NCBI GenBank assembly: GCA_037951105.1 | Contig: JBAMJV010007692.1 | Span: 55,138-119,137 of the forward strand | DNA from: Echinarachnius parma | Lineage: Eukaryota; Echinodermata; Echinoidea; Clypeasteroida; Echinarachniidae | Reading direction: 5' to 3' | Length of the DNA stretch: 64,000 nt | In this document: positions 33,546-46,888 of the stretch, one piece after another | Numbering within the stretch: the first letter of the stretch is position 1 | Layout: each line of letters opens with the position of its first letter | Translations under genes and position numbers: made by a program | Notes under the pieces: model-generated | The model's database searches: none | Told to the model about the DNA's origin: nothing | The model's input: the letters and a program-made list of their open reading frames with translations, nothing else

Positions 33546-34429
33546 AATGTTTTCTTTCCCACTCGTATACAGATTACAGATACACACACACAAAATATAT
33601 CCTTCCCTAAAACCTGGGGGGGATGATTGTACATGTCATCCCCCCCACCTTGTGAGGTGGGGGGGATGCATACCCCTCATCCCCCCGTTGTCTACGCCCC
33701 TGTATATATGATACGGTACTTACCACCGAATCACTCTCCAATATGTGATCCAACTATCGGGTGGATTAAAATTATGATTTGTCCCTACGTTCCGCTAAAA
33801 TTCAGTGATTTATATGCGCCTCCTCGACTTCTCTCCGAGTGTTAGCGCGACTCCGAACAGATTTTGAACGAAAGATGATCGCGATGGCCGCCGATGCGAA
33901 CAGCGCTTGCGATACACATGAATGTCCGCGGTAACTATTACCGCGCATAATAGGAGAAGCGCTAGCATTCTCTATATTTAATTTGACTCTTGAGTAGTAA
34001 CGGCTCTTTTTGAATGATAACAGGGGTTTTACTTTGTCGTTTGTAATTCTGTATACTTTTCGAGCATTGTGGAGTTATAACTATTAGTTTGTACCGTAAT
34101 GGTGCAGGTTTTGGTTACTAAAGTTAAGTTTGACCAATACTCAACTATCCCTTTAATCATTATTGGGCCTACATTTCCGATCCTAGCAGAATTTTCTTCA
34201 GAGGCTGACTGAACCCTTTAAAATGTTTTTCAGCATTAGTCTTTTAGATATGTAATGGGCGAAGTTTCTTGAGATAACGATACCCTTCCAGGAATTATGT
34301 ATACATCTTTAAATTAGTAAACAACATTATAGATACGTTAGATATTTGTTTGTATTTAAACTGTAGTTTTGTAGTAGTTTAAGACCCATCTTATTTATAT
34401 TATTGGTACTCGGTAACTATACACTACTG

Positions 34430-34758
34430 GGGGGCGTTGCATAAAACTCAAAGTTGCGTTTGATTTTGCATTTGATCGAACGCAAAATCAAACGCAACTT
34501 TGCGTTTGATCGCAATTGACCGTTGCATAAACATCTGGATCAAACGCAACTTTGCGTTTGATATCAAACGCAAGTTTAATTATGATATGGATCAGACGCA
34601 AAGTTGCGTTTGATATCAAACGCAAAGTTGCGTCTGATTTCAAACTCAAGTCTTTATGCAACGGAGTTGCGTTTAAACGCAAAGTTGCGTTTGATTTTTG
34701 GTGACTTGCGTCAAAAATCAAACGCAACTTTGCGTTTTGAGTTTTATGCAACGCCCCC
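34430..34758. mobile_element. PIF/Harbinger-type MITE, 329 bp
   Basis: Ends GGGGGCGTTGCATAAAACTC and its near-perfect complement, flanked by a CTG duplication (34427-34429, 34759-34761). Three-base CWG or TWA duplications are typical of PIF/Harbinger. The interior is built almost wholly of TTGCGTTTGAT and ATCAAACGCAA repeats in both orientations. It is absent from units 1 and 3 at this site. Confidence 0.75.
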
Positions 34759-34761
34759 CTG

Positions 34762-37700
34762 GAGGCCTACTTGCAAAACTGTTTTAATTATAGTTGTGAA
34801 ATATCAGTCAGCAGCAATGCGTATGTACATAGTACGTCTCATGGCCTGGGAATACAACAGTTTTCGTGAAAATATGAAATCTGTCGAAATATAAATGATT
34901 TTTTAAGTGCACAGACACGGTAATGCGATCGGGGGACTTTGGTTTCGCTATTGGAATGTGCACACACACACATGCACGCATTCATGTGTGATTTGACCCA
35001 TTTCTGCACAATTTAGTGCATGGAACACAATTAATGTAAGTTTTCTTCTCTGCAAAATTATTTTCACAATTGCCAAAGGTCGAGTTCACTTTACACAATA
35101 ATGTGAGTGGAGGACTTTGAATGTGTACACAAACACTCACACATTTATGTGTGATTTATCAAAGAAGGAGCATCAATTTCTCTATTTTTAGAGCCCTATT
35201 TTGTTACTCTACAGGCTTTAGTTATTTTTAAAATTATTTGTATTGTTGTAAGTTGGCAACACATTGTAATGTTTTTAACACAGATTTATGCGTTCAAATT
35301 GGCAAATTTGCGCCAAAGTCACTTCATATTTGTCTTAAATAATTGTAATTATTAAATATTTTCCACCTATTTTTATGTCATTAAAAGGCAGAACAAAAAT
35401 TAGGAGTTGCCAACTTGTAGAGGAATATAATGATAAATTTTGAAATTGATCATTATTTTCCTCTACAAATGAGCTCTCGTCCTTGATGGGTTTAGAATTA
35501 ATCTAAATTTAATATGTAATCTAAGTTGCGAAACCTGGATAAATTCCGGCATAAATTACCAGATATTTCACCAATGCAACAATGTACAGCCAAACAACAA
35601 GATCATTTCGCACGGTAAACCACAAATGAGACGCAAATCACATGCATTCCAAATAGAAGAACATTACTTTGTGTGATAAAATATGTCACCCACCTCAGTA
35701 TTTTGTTGAAAACCATATATATATAACAAGCCTGATTTTAACCTGGATTTTAGAAATTATTTTCTTGTTTTAATTAACCATTCCACTATGTTTACAGAAC
35801 ATATATTATGTGTTAACAAATAATTATTTGCAGATAATTTCTGCCGGTGATGGGTTTATGTATATAATATTATCATTATAATTGTCATAATTACATGCAA
35901 TTCAAAGTTATATTTCAATTTAATTAATACATTGGATGTAAATTGGTGATTGGTCAAACGTATGCCACGTATATATCACGAGGAACGATGATGAGTATGA
36001 TAAATGTGCGATTCTTTTCTGATATTCCTAATGTATATTGAATCAATAAAAGTGGGAGAAAACATAAACATCTGCTTCAAATCTGTGTTCCGTTGTTTAT
36101 TGTCACTCGTACCGATAAATGCATTGTATGATGTATATATACAAACATGGCTCACTGATCGGGTCAGGACTTTTTTTTATTGTGAGGTTGTACGTAAGGC
36201 AATAAGAGATAAACAAAATGAATCATCATTGGCTTTACAACTTATAACTTAAAACTTGCACACACATATGGATGTGTGTGTATGTTTCAATGATTATGAT
36301 GGAATGCGTATGAAGGGTTTATATGCAAGAGCAAATGGAATAAGTTACCATCATGATAATACCAACAATATTACATTGACAATTATATCTTCCTCATTAC
36401 ATTATAATAAAAGTATAATTGGAAAAAATATGATAACAAAATAACATACATGTTTTTGTTATTTTGTCACCGTTTTAATCCCTTAGACTGGTCCCGAAAA
36501 TACTCAAGCAGGGGTCTATATATTCAGTTGTACTTGCCCAAAAGCTGAATCACGTGGCCCCAAACAAAGACAGACATTACAAATTATGTTCCGTTTGGTT
36601 TCCCGTTCAGGCCAGTGGAATGAAAAATCAATTAAACTTGTTGTCCCGAAGCTAAATTTGTGCAGCCCTGTGCTAATTTTGAGAATTGTGTAGGACATTG
36701 ACATTTATTAAGCAAGTCTGTCATCATATCACACTATTTTCCCCAAACACTTGCAAATATCATACACATATCGAAACTGATATTTCACCACCGAAATTAA
36801 CAGTTTTGCAATTTCTTCTCCAACAATGTTAACAAAGTACCTTTCAGATGTGATAAGTTTAAAACTACAATCAAATAAAAACACAGAAAATATGATTCCT
36901 GAGGTATAAAGAGTGGGTGACAAGTTGTCAAGGAAGTTTGCACATAACATGTAGGAAATAATTGCACAAAAGAAACTTACTGATGCTTACATCTTGTTTT
37001 AAACAGTACTATGTATATCTACACAACAACATGCATAATAATAATAGTGATAATGTTTTCATAGCACACTTTTACATTAACAAACTTCTCTTCTGTACAT
37101 CTATTTCTGTTAACAACTCACATTCTAATACCAATTTAAGAATGAACAGTTACACACCATAGATCCATACCAAAAAGTTAACACTCCTACTGTTACATAA
37201 ACTTGGGGGGCTCTTGCCCCCCCCCTCCCCCCTCCCCCCCAAAAAAAAAACAACAACAACACAAAAACAAAAAAAAAAACAGTGATTGAAAAAAGTGTAT
37301 TCTTTAGACAAGATAACTCAGATTTTACTTCATGTCAAGTCAAATTTCCTTCCTAAGTATGCACCAGATTGCATCATTTCAAGTAAACCATTGCAAAAGC
37401 ACCCTTACCGTGCACGGACGGACACCCACCTACCATAACACCCTCACATCACATTTCCCCCTCTCGGTCGCTTCGCTCCCTCGGGAATCAGTCTTGTCTA
37501 CGTCTGGAATACTTTGTTCATGTTGTTGTTTCATACATAATGTGGCTTTTGATGCACTGTTTGAAGTGATATGTCACTTTGCGAATATTATTTTGAGGGT
37601 GCATATTTTTTTCTTTATGAAACATAACCTCTTTTCCCGGTCAGTATAGAATCAAGTCCAAAAATGCACTAGCTCCCTACCGAGGGGGAACGCCCACCGC

Positions 37701-38051
37701 GTTTGTCCTTCGGCAAGACAATTTATCCACTATTGCTGCTCTCTACCCAGGAGTATAAATGGGTACTTGGTCGGGTGTTATTTAGCCTGGGCGCTATCAT
37801 ATGGCTGCCATTGGCTAGTATGCTCCCCGGGGAGTTGAGATGGTGCGCAAGATAATTGTGCGGGTTTGACCTGTACCTGATGACCAAGGGTAATAATAAG
37901 CGCATAGGGACATGCTTGTGCTTATGTGTTATGCGCTATATAAAAGTGGTTAATTATTATTATTAACAACCCCCTCCCACACCCTCCCCCCGCTCAGTCG
38001 CTTCGCTCCCTCGCAATATCCGGCGGTGATGCGGATTTGGTTAAGCCCCAC
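34762..38051. repeat. Flank Y of unit 2, right part
   Basis: Matches 19672-22966 of unit 1 with small deletions (for example a shorter segment around 35160 and 36905-36965). No gene is recognised. A G/C-run block lies at 37206-37240 and CGCTTCGCTCCCTCG boxes lie at about 37466 and 37996. Confidence 0.65.
37692..37965 (+). mobile_element. SINE or LINE 3' fragment with L2/CR1-like tail
   Basis: A 274-bp insertion absent from the other three equivalents (GAGGGGGAACAACCCC is uninterrupted there). It contains CTTCGGCAAGACAATTTATC, CTCTACCCAGGAGTATAAAT and GGGTACTTGG, and ends GCGCTATATAAAAGTGGTTA followed by ATT repeats. That GCGCTATATAA(ATT)n end is characteristic of L2/CR1-type 3' tails shared by many SINEs. 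No tRNA head with A and B boxes is evident, so it is likely 5'-truncated. Confidence 0.65.
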
Positions 38052-41000
38052 AAACGTTTTTGCTCATTACGCCACTGGTGTAATGAGTTAGCGAATATCA
38101 CTTTGCACAAACGCTCATTACACCCCTATTACGTTGACTTTGTACACAGTTAATTACAACTTTCCAGTGGATAAATACAAATCCAAGCTATTCAATCGTA
38201 CTATCTTTTTAACGAAAGGGACATTCGAAAAAAAAACCCTGCTCCGCATGCTTCTAAATTGGTAATAATCATGGGCGTCGATCACGGGGGGGGGTGGATA
38301 AATACAAATCCAAGCTATTCAATCGTACTATCTTTTTAACGAAAGGGACATTCGAAAAAAAAACCCTGCTCCGCATGCTTCTAAATTGGTAATAATCATG
38401 GGCGTCGATCACGGGGGGGGGGGGGGGGGGGATAAATCCCCCCCAATATTTCAGGTGGGGGGGATATATGGCCTGTATTATTATTCCCCCCCTCAATATT
38501 TGGGGTTAAAAAATATATAACAATTTATTTTTAGCATTGAAATAAAGGAGCATTGCCCCCTCTCATTCATAATGTAAAAGTTGTTACTATAGTACCACTT
38601 TTGATAGTGCTAAACTGCCCAAATCCAAATCTTCCGGGGGTTGCGCCCCCTGGAACCCATAATTATTAAGATTATTTCACCCAGTCCCGGCCCTGTACTC
38701 ATCGAATAGTTTTATTCAGGACTTCTCTCTTGGTACACTTTCAGGCGATTCTGGCCCACTCTGTGCGTCGGCGCTTCGCTCACTAAAATTGAGCTAACTA
38801 TTCAATAGTTAATGATGAATAACAGTTATTGGGAAAGTTACAGAAAACATTTATAATTTATCAATTTTGTTGAATAAGTATCTAAAAAGGTATTGTGTGG
38901 TAAAATCCGAACCTAACGATGCGTTTAATGCAGAAATATCGGAAGAAATCCAATACCCGCCCGTGAAATGTATAAATCCACCGCCCGTTTGCACCTGTCC
39001 GCGCCGCTAGCGCTGGACTGGAGATATCGACAAGCTGGGGACAAACGCACGCGGTCAATAATGCACGTAGCGTATGCGCGATTCCGCGTTGGCGATATCT
39101 ATCCGCAGCAGATAAATTTATAATTTTGCAAATATATCAATTAGTACGCGGTTTCTTGGCCAAATTTGTATAATCCCATATTAGTAAAACTATATTCTTT
39201 CACATGGTTGGTAATAAGAGCGTATATTTCATTTTTAGGGGGTGGGGCGTTTCCCACTACTGTCATTCACCTTTAACTGTATAAATTATAGACAACATCT
39301 TTATTTCTGGATATTACAAATCCCAAAGCTTCCGGGGGCTCCGCCCCCTGGACCCCCAATAAGCTTCCCAACATGGGTATCCCTTGACTTATTCTATTCA
39401 GGGTTCCATCGGGATGATTGCAATCTATGTATCTATCAGGCTAAAGTTCGTCCATACTTGGACAAAGCCCCCTCATATCATAACATGATGCTTGTAATAT
39501 GCACTTAATAATCTTCCAATTTCTAAACAGCTAAATCAAAAGCTAACTAACTAAAGAATAGTTAACTGTATATATTTACAGATAGACAACATCTTTATAT
39601 CTGGATATTACAAATCCCAAAGCTTCCGGGGGCTCCGCCCCTGGACCCCAAATAAGCTTCCCAATGTGGGTTTCCCTTGGCTGATGCTATTCAGGGGTCC
39701 ATCAGAATGCTTGCAATCTATGTATCTATCAGGTTAAAGTTCATCTTGGACAAAGCCCACCTCATAACATGATGCTTGCAATGTGCACTTATTAATCTTC
39801 CAATTTCTAAACAGCTAAATTCAAAGCTTTTGGGGCCCCCTATCCCCCCCCCCCCCCCCCTCAGTCATAAAAACCCGGGCACGCTGCTGAATTGTCGCTT
39901 CGCTCCCTCGCCAGACATGCCAGAGATGGTCAAAATGACGTATCATCCCCCCCCAATGGCGAAAAGAAATCGACGCCCTTGGTAATAATACTCAACTGGA
40001 TGCACCCCTCCCCTCTTGGCACCCTCTGATTATGTCAACCATGCATGGCTATATACATCAAACTAGATGCATATGGTTGCAAGAACAAGAGATAAGCCGT
40101 GCCCAGATTCGGGAAAACTATGATTTATATGAGGTACATAGATCGAGTGGTCAAGTGTGACGTCAACAAAGACCTATTTTAGAATTTCCAATATGAACTT
40201 CATTTTCTGAAAGAGCATACAAAATAATGTCTAAATGTTGAAAATCAATCGATTTATGCTCATCCGAATGAATTTATTTAAATAGGAAATCACTGTTAAT
40301 TTGACCAGTTCATAACGTTACGAACCAGAGCAATTAAAATGAACAATGATTTCCTATTGAAATCTATTTATTCGGATGGTCATATGTCAGCTAATACGTC
40401 ACATATTCGATGGATTTTCAACCTTTGGGCATTATTTTGTATGTTTTTTTAAAATGAAGTTCAAATTGAGTTCTAAGAACAGATTTGTATGATGTCACAG
40501 CTTCGTTATATTCTATTGCATTCATGAACGTAAAGGAGTACATTTTTCTCAGCCAGGAGGGTTTGAGGTCTTTGCCCGAATAATTATCCTTCCCATTCTC
40601 ACCTGGCAAGGACAAAGTAGAGAAACAAAAGTTCTTCGCCTCTTTCATGGCCAAAAATGTAGTTTTTAATGTTTAAGTTAAAAAATGAGATGTTGTTTCC
40701 CGAAATATGGGACGGTTTTGCCAGAAAATGACGTCGTAATTCACCACACAAGTACAAGACCGTCAATGTTCTTTCTTGCCGGTTTTCTCATTCGTATAAT
40801 ATAATTGCATTTGTGTTTATCTTTCGTTATGTTGTTCAGGCGCGCCGGAAGCAGTTTTGGATTGGGGGGGGGGGGGGGCAAAACTCTAAGGGGGCTCACG
40901 ATTTATGTGTTTAGGGGCTCATGCTCAACCACACTCACAGGGTTGCCAGAGGTAAGAGTGAGATATTGCGAGGATAAAGCGACCAAGCCCGAGGGAGCGA

Positions 41001-43421
41001 CGTGACTGAACGGGGGGGGGGGGGGGGGGGGGGTGTCCCCCCGCCCCCCCCCCCCCCACGGTAGCAGTAGGGAGCTTTTGCATTTTGGGACTTGAAATTG
41101 TGCAATCTGGTGGATAAAAACATAAACTATATGCCACATTATGTATGATAGCTTACAGCCAAAAATGAGTCCCGAGGGAGCGAAGCGACCGAGGGCTGGG
41201 GCAGAGCCAGTGGGGGAGGGTTTGGGAGGGGCTATACCCCTCCCACGTGGAAGATTTTGCATTTATATATACCTAGTACTTGAATTGGTGCAATCTGGTG
41301 TAAACAAACATAAACCATATGCCACATTATGTATGATCCAACAACATAGCTTACAGCCAAACATTAACCCCGAGGGAGCGAAGCGACCGAGGGCTGGGGC
41401 AGAGCCAGAGGGGGAGGGTTTGGGAGGGGGTATCCCCCTCCCACGGGAAAGATTTTGCATTTATATACTTGAATTGGTGCAATCTAGTGCATACAACCAT
41501 AAACCATATGCCACATTATGTATATGATCCAACAACATAGCTTACAGCGAAAAATGAGCCCCGCGGGAGCGAAGCGACCGAGGGCCGGGGCAGCGCCAGA
41601 GGGGGAGGGTTTGGGAGGGGGTATCCCCCTCCCACCGGGAAGATTTTGCATTTATATACTTGAATTGGTGCAATCTGGTGCAAACAAACATAAACCATAT
41701 GCCACATTATGTATGATCCAACAACATAGCTTACAGCCAAAAATTAACCCCGAGGGAGCGAAGCGACCGAGGGCTGGGGCAGAGCCAGAGGGGGAGGGTT
41801 TGGGAGGGGGTATCCCCCTCCCACGGGAAAGATTTTGCATTTATATACTTGAATTGGTGCAATCTGGTGCATACAACCATAAACCATATGCCACATTATG
41901 TATATGATCCAACAACATAGCTTACAGCCAAAAATGAGCCCCGCGGGAGCGAAGCGACCGAGGGCCGGGGCAGCGCCAGAGGGGGAGGGTTTGGGAGGGG
42001 GTATCCCCCTCCCACGGGGAAGATTTTGCATTTATATACTTGAAATGGTGTAATTTGGTGCACGTCACACAAATAGTCAGAGCAATGGCAGCCTACACAG
42101 AACTACGTGGACCAGTACAGAAAACCCCACCCCAGACGGTACCATACGCAAGTTACACAACAAATTTAAATAATTTGTTTGCGCGCGAAGCGCGCATCAA
42201 AAACTAAAACAAAAAGTATGAATTAGTTTTTAAACGTTAGAATAACAAGTATTTTCTTTTTTCTTTCCCACTCTTCTTTCTTTTCTTTTTCTTTTTCTTT
42301 CTTTCTTTCTTTTTTTTTTTTTTTTGGGGGGGCTTATTGGAGGGGCAAAAACTTGTTCTGCCCCCCCCCCCCAATCCAAAAAGTGAGGAGGGGCGGCTGC
42401 CCCCCTGCCCCCCCCCCCACTTCCGGCGCAAATGATGTTGTTTGTATGTTCTTTACTTATCTGTAAATATCCATGTTATAATTATGTATGTGTTTTATAT
42501 GACGACTGGAATGAACAAATACAAAATAAAATTTTGCCCGAATGTAACATGACTTTGCCCGAATATGACATGAGTTCGCCCGAATATGACATGACGGTTT
42601 TTCCCGAATCTGAGGTGTTTTTTGCCCGAACATGGTAGTTTTCAAAACTCCAGCAGGAGGGCTGCAGCCACCAGCCCCCCGCCTCCTACGCCTTCGGTGC
42701 ATTGGAATCAATAGTCATGAACATAATAGACACTTACTTTTTTCACGTATTCATTACATTACTTACATACAATATCCAGACAACATTGTTTATTAACCAT
42801 CCGGTTCAAAGTACATACTATGCATTATTAAAGTGATCCATTATACTTTGTCAAATTCAAGCAAAATCATTTGGACGGGCATTTAGAGCTTTCACTCTTC
42901 CCTTGTACCAACGTTGTTTGGCTTATGGCAACAAAACAGTACAGTAATTTTTAGATTGTCTCCCTGATTATGGAGATATTTATGATATGAATTTAATCCT
43001 ATATAATTATATGACTCGCAAAAAGCTCGGAAAAGTTTGTTCGATTATATCTCCTTTCACGAAAATATACATTGACATAGTACATAGAAACATTGTATGT
43101 CATTTAATGATATGAATATTGAACGCTTTTGTTGTTGTGCACGCGGGCTGGAAAGATTCAGTGGCATGACTGATTGGATTTAGGGAGGGGGTGGGGCACC
43201 CGAATTATTTTCGAGCACATCTTATATTTATTTATTTTTACGCAGATTTCCCCCTTTAAGTTTGTTATTATGCTTCCAAATTTTTTTTTTGGGGGGGGGG
43301 GGGGGGGTGGCACGTGCCCCCCGTTGATACCCCACTTGAATGATATGCGTAAAACACCGAGCACTGCCAAGTTCAGGCATGGATTACTATAGTTGTTGTT
43401 TTACCAAAGCGCGTAGTGAAA
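38052..43421. repeat. Block L of unit 3
   Basis: Counterpart of block L in unit 2. Private features: a 129-bp tandem duplication (38167-38415) and five monomers in the ~190-bp array (core positions 41173, 41371, 41562, 41751, 41942). The polypyrimidine tract is at 42252-42332. No gene. Confidence 0.75.
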
Positions 43422-46400
43422 ATGGCGTCGTCTTCTACTTCTAGCTCTACTGGGACTGATAGCACCTCATCGGATGCAACGGATACATTCGTTGGTTTGT
43501 TTGAAGATCCCACACGGTACAGCCAAGCTTATCGGACAGTCCTCCGATACGCAGATTATTACGAAGTGGTTGACAACTGGTATAGCAACATATTCCCGAG
43601 GGTTATTGTTGACAAATTGGCGCCCAAGGACCAGCCCATACGCATTCTAGGCGTTGGCAGCGGAGCAGGTATATAATATAGTACAAAACAACTGTCTGTA
43701 TAAATATTATGGGGCATTCTTTGGTCAATAATTATTTCGTTTGCGTTTCGTATCGTTCTGTTTATGAAATATCCACTGAAATACTAGTACAACAAAAGAG
43801 CATATAATACAGTTATTGGCTATACTTTGCTAGAATGCTCCCAAGAGAGCAAAAATGCATGTCATATATACATTGTAATTTATTCATCGATCGAGTGAGT
43901 GTTTAGTTAGGATTTTTATTGTTATCAGGCCTTTTATTATTATCATTATCTATCCGGCGCTCTTTAAAATCTTTAAATTTAATATCCTTATACGGCTGTT
44001 AAAACATTGTGGGGGAGGACGACCGTCGACAATTTATGATCAAAAACATTTGGAGATAATAATTGAAGATGATGGTAACTCAGCCTCCTTATTTTCTAAT
44101 AACATTATATCATTCAGGTGAGATAGACCTGAAGATAGCGTTGAGCATCCAGGCTCGATGGAACAAGGTTCACAACACCGTCGTTGACCCATCGCAAGAT
44201 CAGAACGACCTGTACCGCCAGCTCCTGAAGACGACGACGGATGAAGGCGTTCAGAACATCGTTTACGACTTCAGGCAGCAGACGATCGAAGAGTACCGCC
44301 AGGAAGAGGCGAACAGAGGAAGAAAGTTTGATTTCATCTCCATCGTTCACTGCTTGTACCACGTACGAGATTATGACGACACACTTGGATACCTGTACGA
44401 ATGTCTGGAGGAAGGAGGGATCCTCCTCTGTGTGTCTTGCACAGGTATAGTATTAAATGATTATCCTTTCCCTATAACTTTCAGATTAGAATAGAAAAAG
44501 TAGATTAATTTTACTTTGTCCCTGTGGCGATTCCGTTCGTATATACAAACACTTTCCGTTTACTAGAACAATAATCATTAATAATCATTAATTCTTGCTC
44601 TGGTTGAAAAGATCGTTAACAGTGTTTGGTAGAATAATAGTTGTAAAATCCTTATTAGTATCAAAGTTAAATTATTTATTTTTATCATTACCGAACCCCT
44701 CTGATGAAATTATGAAATTATTACAAAAGTCATTTTTTGAATTTATTTGGAATCATAAACCTGACAAAATAAGTAGGAAACAAATGATACAACCCTATCA
44801 TTTGGGAGGAGCCAAAATGATAGATATATACTCACATGTTCATTCATTGAAAATATCATGGATGAGAAGATACTTTTTTGGTAATATAGATTCTTTTATT
44901 GATAATTTAATGCATACATTTATGCCCCAAAATTGTCAATTGAACCCTACTTTTGGTGATGTTCACTTTTTAAGATTGTCAATAGGTGCAACTAACCCTT
45001 TTTGGAAAAATGTTTTTTTGGCTTATAGTATTTTACAGTCTAAAAGTTTTCGCGATATATCTTGTCAGCCTCTATGGTTTAATAGTCATATTCAGGTGAA
45101 TAACGTGTGTGTATTTTATAGTTCTTGGTACGAAAAGGGTATAATATGTATTAACGATTTGTTAGATGAAGATGGAACTTTTTTGTCACTCAATGAATTT
45201 AAATTGAAATATCAAATTACAGTTAATTTTTTGCAATACTTTGGCCTATGTGAAGCTATTAAATCTGGTTTCAATAACCGTTGTGGTATTTTTGTGAAAA
45301 TGGAACAGCCTTTAAGATTAGATTTAATTTCCCTTATTTGTCAATTTCGAAAAGGATGCTCGCATATATATGCTTTATTATTACAACAAAAAAGGGAAGA
45401 ATGTAAAAGCTATACAAAATGGAAAAGGTTTTTTAATATTGATGAATCCATATGGCAGAAGTATTGTGCTCTTGCATTTAATTGTTCTATTGATGTTAAT
45501 TTACGTTGGTTTCAATTTACAATATTACATAGAATTTTGTTTACAAACGACATATTGTTTAAATTGAACATGGTTGAAACTGAATTATGTTCCTTTTGTA
45601 ATGCTCATACTGAAACAATTACTCATTTATTTTGTGATTGTCAATTTGTTAAAATTATATGGGCAAAACTAGAAAGATGGATTAACATAAGTGCTGGTTG
45701 TAACATACATTTTACAAATGAAAATATATTGTTTGGATTAAGAGGTTTAAATAATAGAGCAATAAACTGTTTATTGTTCGTTAGTAAGCAAATAATATTT
45801 CGAAGTAAACTAGTGAATAAAATACCTGTATTTTCTCAGTTTAAATCAGCTTCAATTTCATATTATAAAAATGAAAAATATATATTTAGTTTGAAAGGTC
45901 ATGGTAAATACTTTGATAAAAAATGGTTTTCCTTGAGAAGTATGTTTTCTGATATTGTTTAATTAGTTATATTTATACAAAAAAATTATACGACGGTTCA
46001 TCTATGGTTCATTTATTGTTATTGTTATGATATGCTTGTAAATGTCATGCTATGTTTAATTTTGTTTTACTTATACCAATAAATGCCCTGTGGAGGGAAA
46101 AAAAAAAAAAAAAAAAAAAAAATTAATTCTTGCTCACTAATCACTTAGTAATCAGTCAAACCTGTCTTAGATTTAGTGGCAACCTGTTTATGGCAGCAAA
46201 CCTGCCTAAAGTGGCCACCAAAAGTCGTCCCTTTATAAAACAAAACCTGTGGAACCTGTCTATAGAGGTCACCTGTTTACAGTGGTCATTTGTCTTGTCT
46301 CCCGTAAATAGGTGATTATTATGCACATGTTTGTTTGTCATCATTTTGGGTATTTCCCCTGACAATATCAACCCCAAACCGCCATGCAGCTACGCCGTAC

Positions 46401-46888
46401 GATACCAATCACGATTTAAATATATAGCTACTGCTACATCATAGGAATCGCGAGGAATTTCATTATTAAATTGTGGTTAGAAATAAGACTTTTCGCTTAT
46501 CTGTTAATATTCTTTATAATCCAAATCAGAATCCGCCAGTTACACAGTCATCCAGAAGACGTTCCCTCAGACGTGTACTCCAGTGAATAAACCCATCACT
46601 TCCAGCGACATCTGCCAGTCCCTTGAGAGGCGAGGAATCACATACCAGACGTCCCCTCAGGACGTGAAGTTCGACCTGACCAAACACCTGGACAACAGTG
46701 CCCCTTCGGAGGAAACTGATCTCGTCATAGATTTCTTTTCCATGCTCATCGACGTGAAGAACCAGGCGCCGAAGTTTTACCGAGAGTTCGTCAACTTCTT
46801 GACGTCCGATCCGAGAGGCGTGAAGCGCACCGATGACGGCAAGCTGATTTTAGATGGTAGTGCTGAGGCAGTGTTTGTCCAGAAATAG
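43422..46888 (+). CDS. HNMT-like methyltransferase copy C (LINE in intron 2)
   Basis: Exons 43422-43668, 44118-44444 and 46530-46888 (247, 327 and 359 nt, the same as copy A) give an intact 310-residue frame. SAM motif GVGSGAGEID spans the exon 1/2 junction. Differences from copy A include R14S, D61V and H128Q. The histamine-contact positions again read Tyr46, His160 and Gly301. Intron 2 is 2085 bp against 548 bp in copy A because of the LINE at 44601-46121 in the same orientation as the gene. The LINE carries its own AATAAA (46078-46083), so premature polyadenylation within the intron is possible. Confidence 0.82.
44601..46121 (+). mobile_element. 5'-truncated non-LTR retrotransposon (L1/Tx1-like LINE)
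   Basis: Target-site duplication ATTAATTCTTGCTC at 44587-44600 and 46122-46135, a poly-A tail (about 46098-46121) and AATAAA just upstream. The open frame runs to 45962 and codes for the C-terminal part of ORF2, after the catalytic reverse transcriptase core: the thumb-like FGRIIVVKSLLVSKLNYLFL segment, PYHLGGAKM, then a CCHC-type zinc-binding motif C332-x2-C335-x8-H344-x4-C349. The frame is fully open from the truncation point to the stop, which suggests a recent insertion. Endonuclease and RT active site are absent. It is not in units 1 or 2. Confidence 0.88.

Larger units (their letters stand above)
30532..33702. mobile_element. hAT-type element nested in the TTAA element
   Basis: Ends CAGTGGCGTAGAC and (reverse complement) CAGGGGCGTAGAC, flanked by the 8-bp duplication TATATATG (30524-30531 and 33703-33710). 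An 8-bp duplication and CAG-starting ends are typical of hAT. The interior has no transposase; it is filled with G runs, a 249-bp tandem duplication, a 1.35-kb AT-rich block and one monomer of the ~190-bp repeat, so it is a composite non-autonomous element. Confidence 0.8.
30331..34152. mobile_element. Kolobok/T2-type element, TTAA-flanked, carrying nested elements
   Basis: Left end AGGGAGCGTTGAGTATTGG and right end, in reverse complement, AGGGATAGTTGAGTATTGG. TTAA flanks both ends (30327-30330, 34153-34156), whereas the empty site in other flanks (for example 19391) has a single TTAA. TTAA duplication with an AGGRR start is the signature of T2/Kolobok elements; piggyBac also uses TTAA but usually starts CCC. 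Without the nested hAT element it would be about 650 bp, a MITE. No transposase is seen. Confidence 0.8.
22967..38051 (+). repeat. Segmental duplication unit 2 (TRIM-less form)
   Basis: Block L (22967-28010), HNMT-like copy B (28054-29902), then a junction at about 29935-30048 after which the sequence matches the middle of flank Y (unit 1 position about 19092). Flank X, the TRIM block and the dead HNMT-like fragment, about 10.7 kb in unit 1, are absent. The remaining flank Y carries private insertions at 30331-34152, 34430-34758 and 37692-37965. Confidence 0.9.

Noticed and set aside
30331-34152. piggyBac element
   Set aside because: The TTAA duplication fits, but the ends start AGGGA and not CCC; the T2/Kolobok reading fits better.
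34488-34894. Short frames over the Harbinger-type MITE with repeated RLIFDA/NATLRL peptides
   Set aside because: The peptide repeats only mirror the TTGCGTTTGAT DNA repeat.
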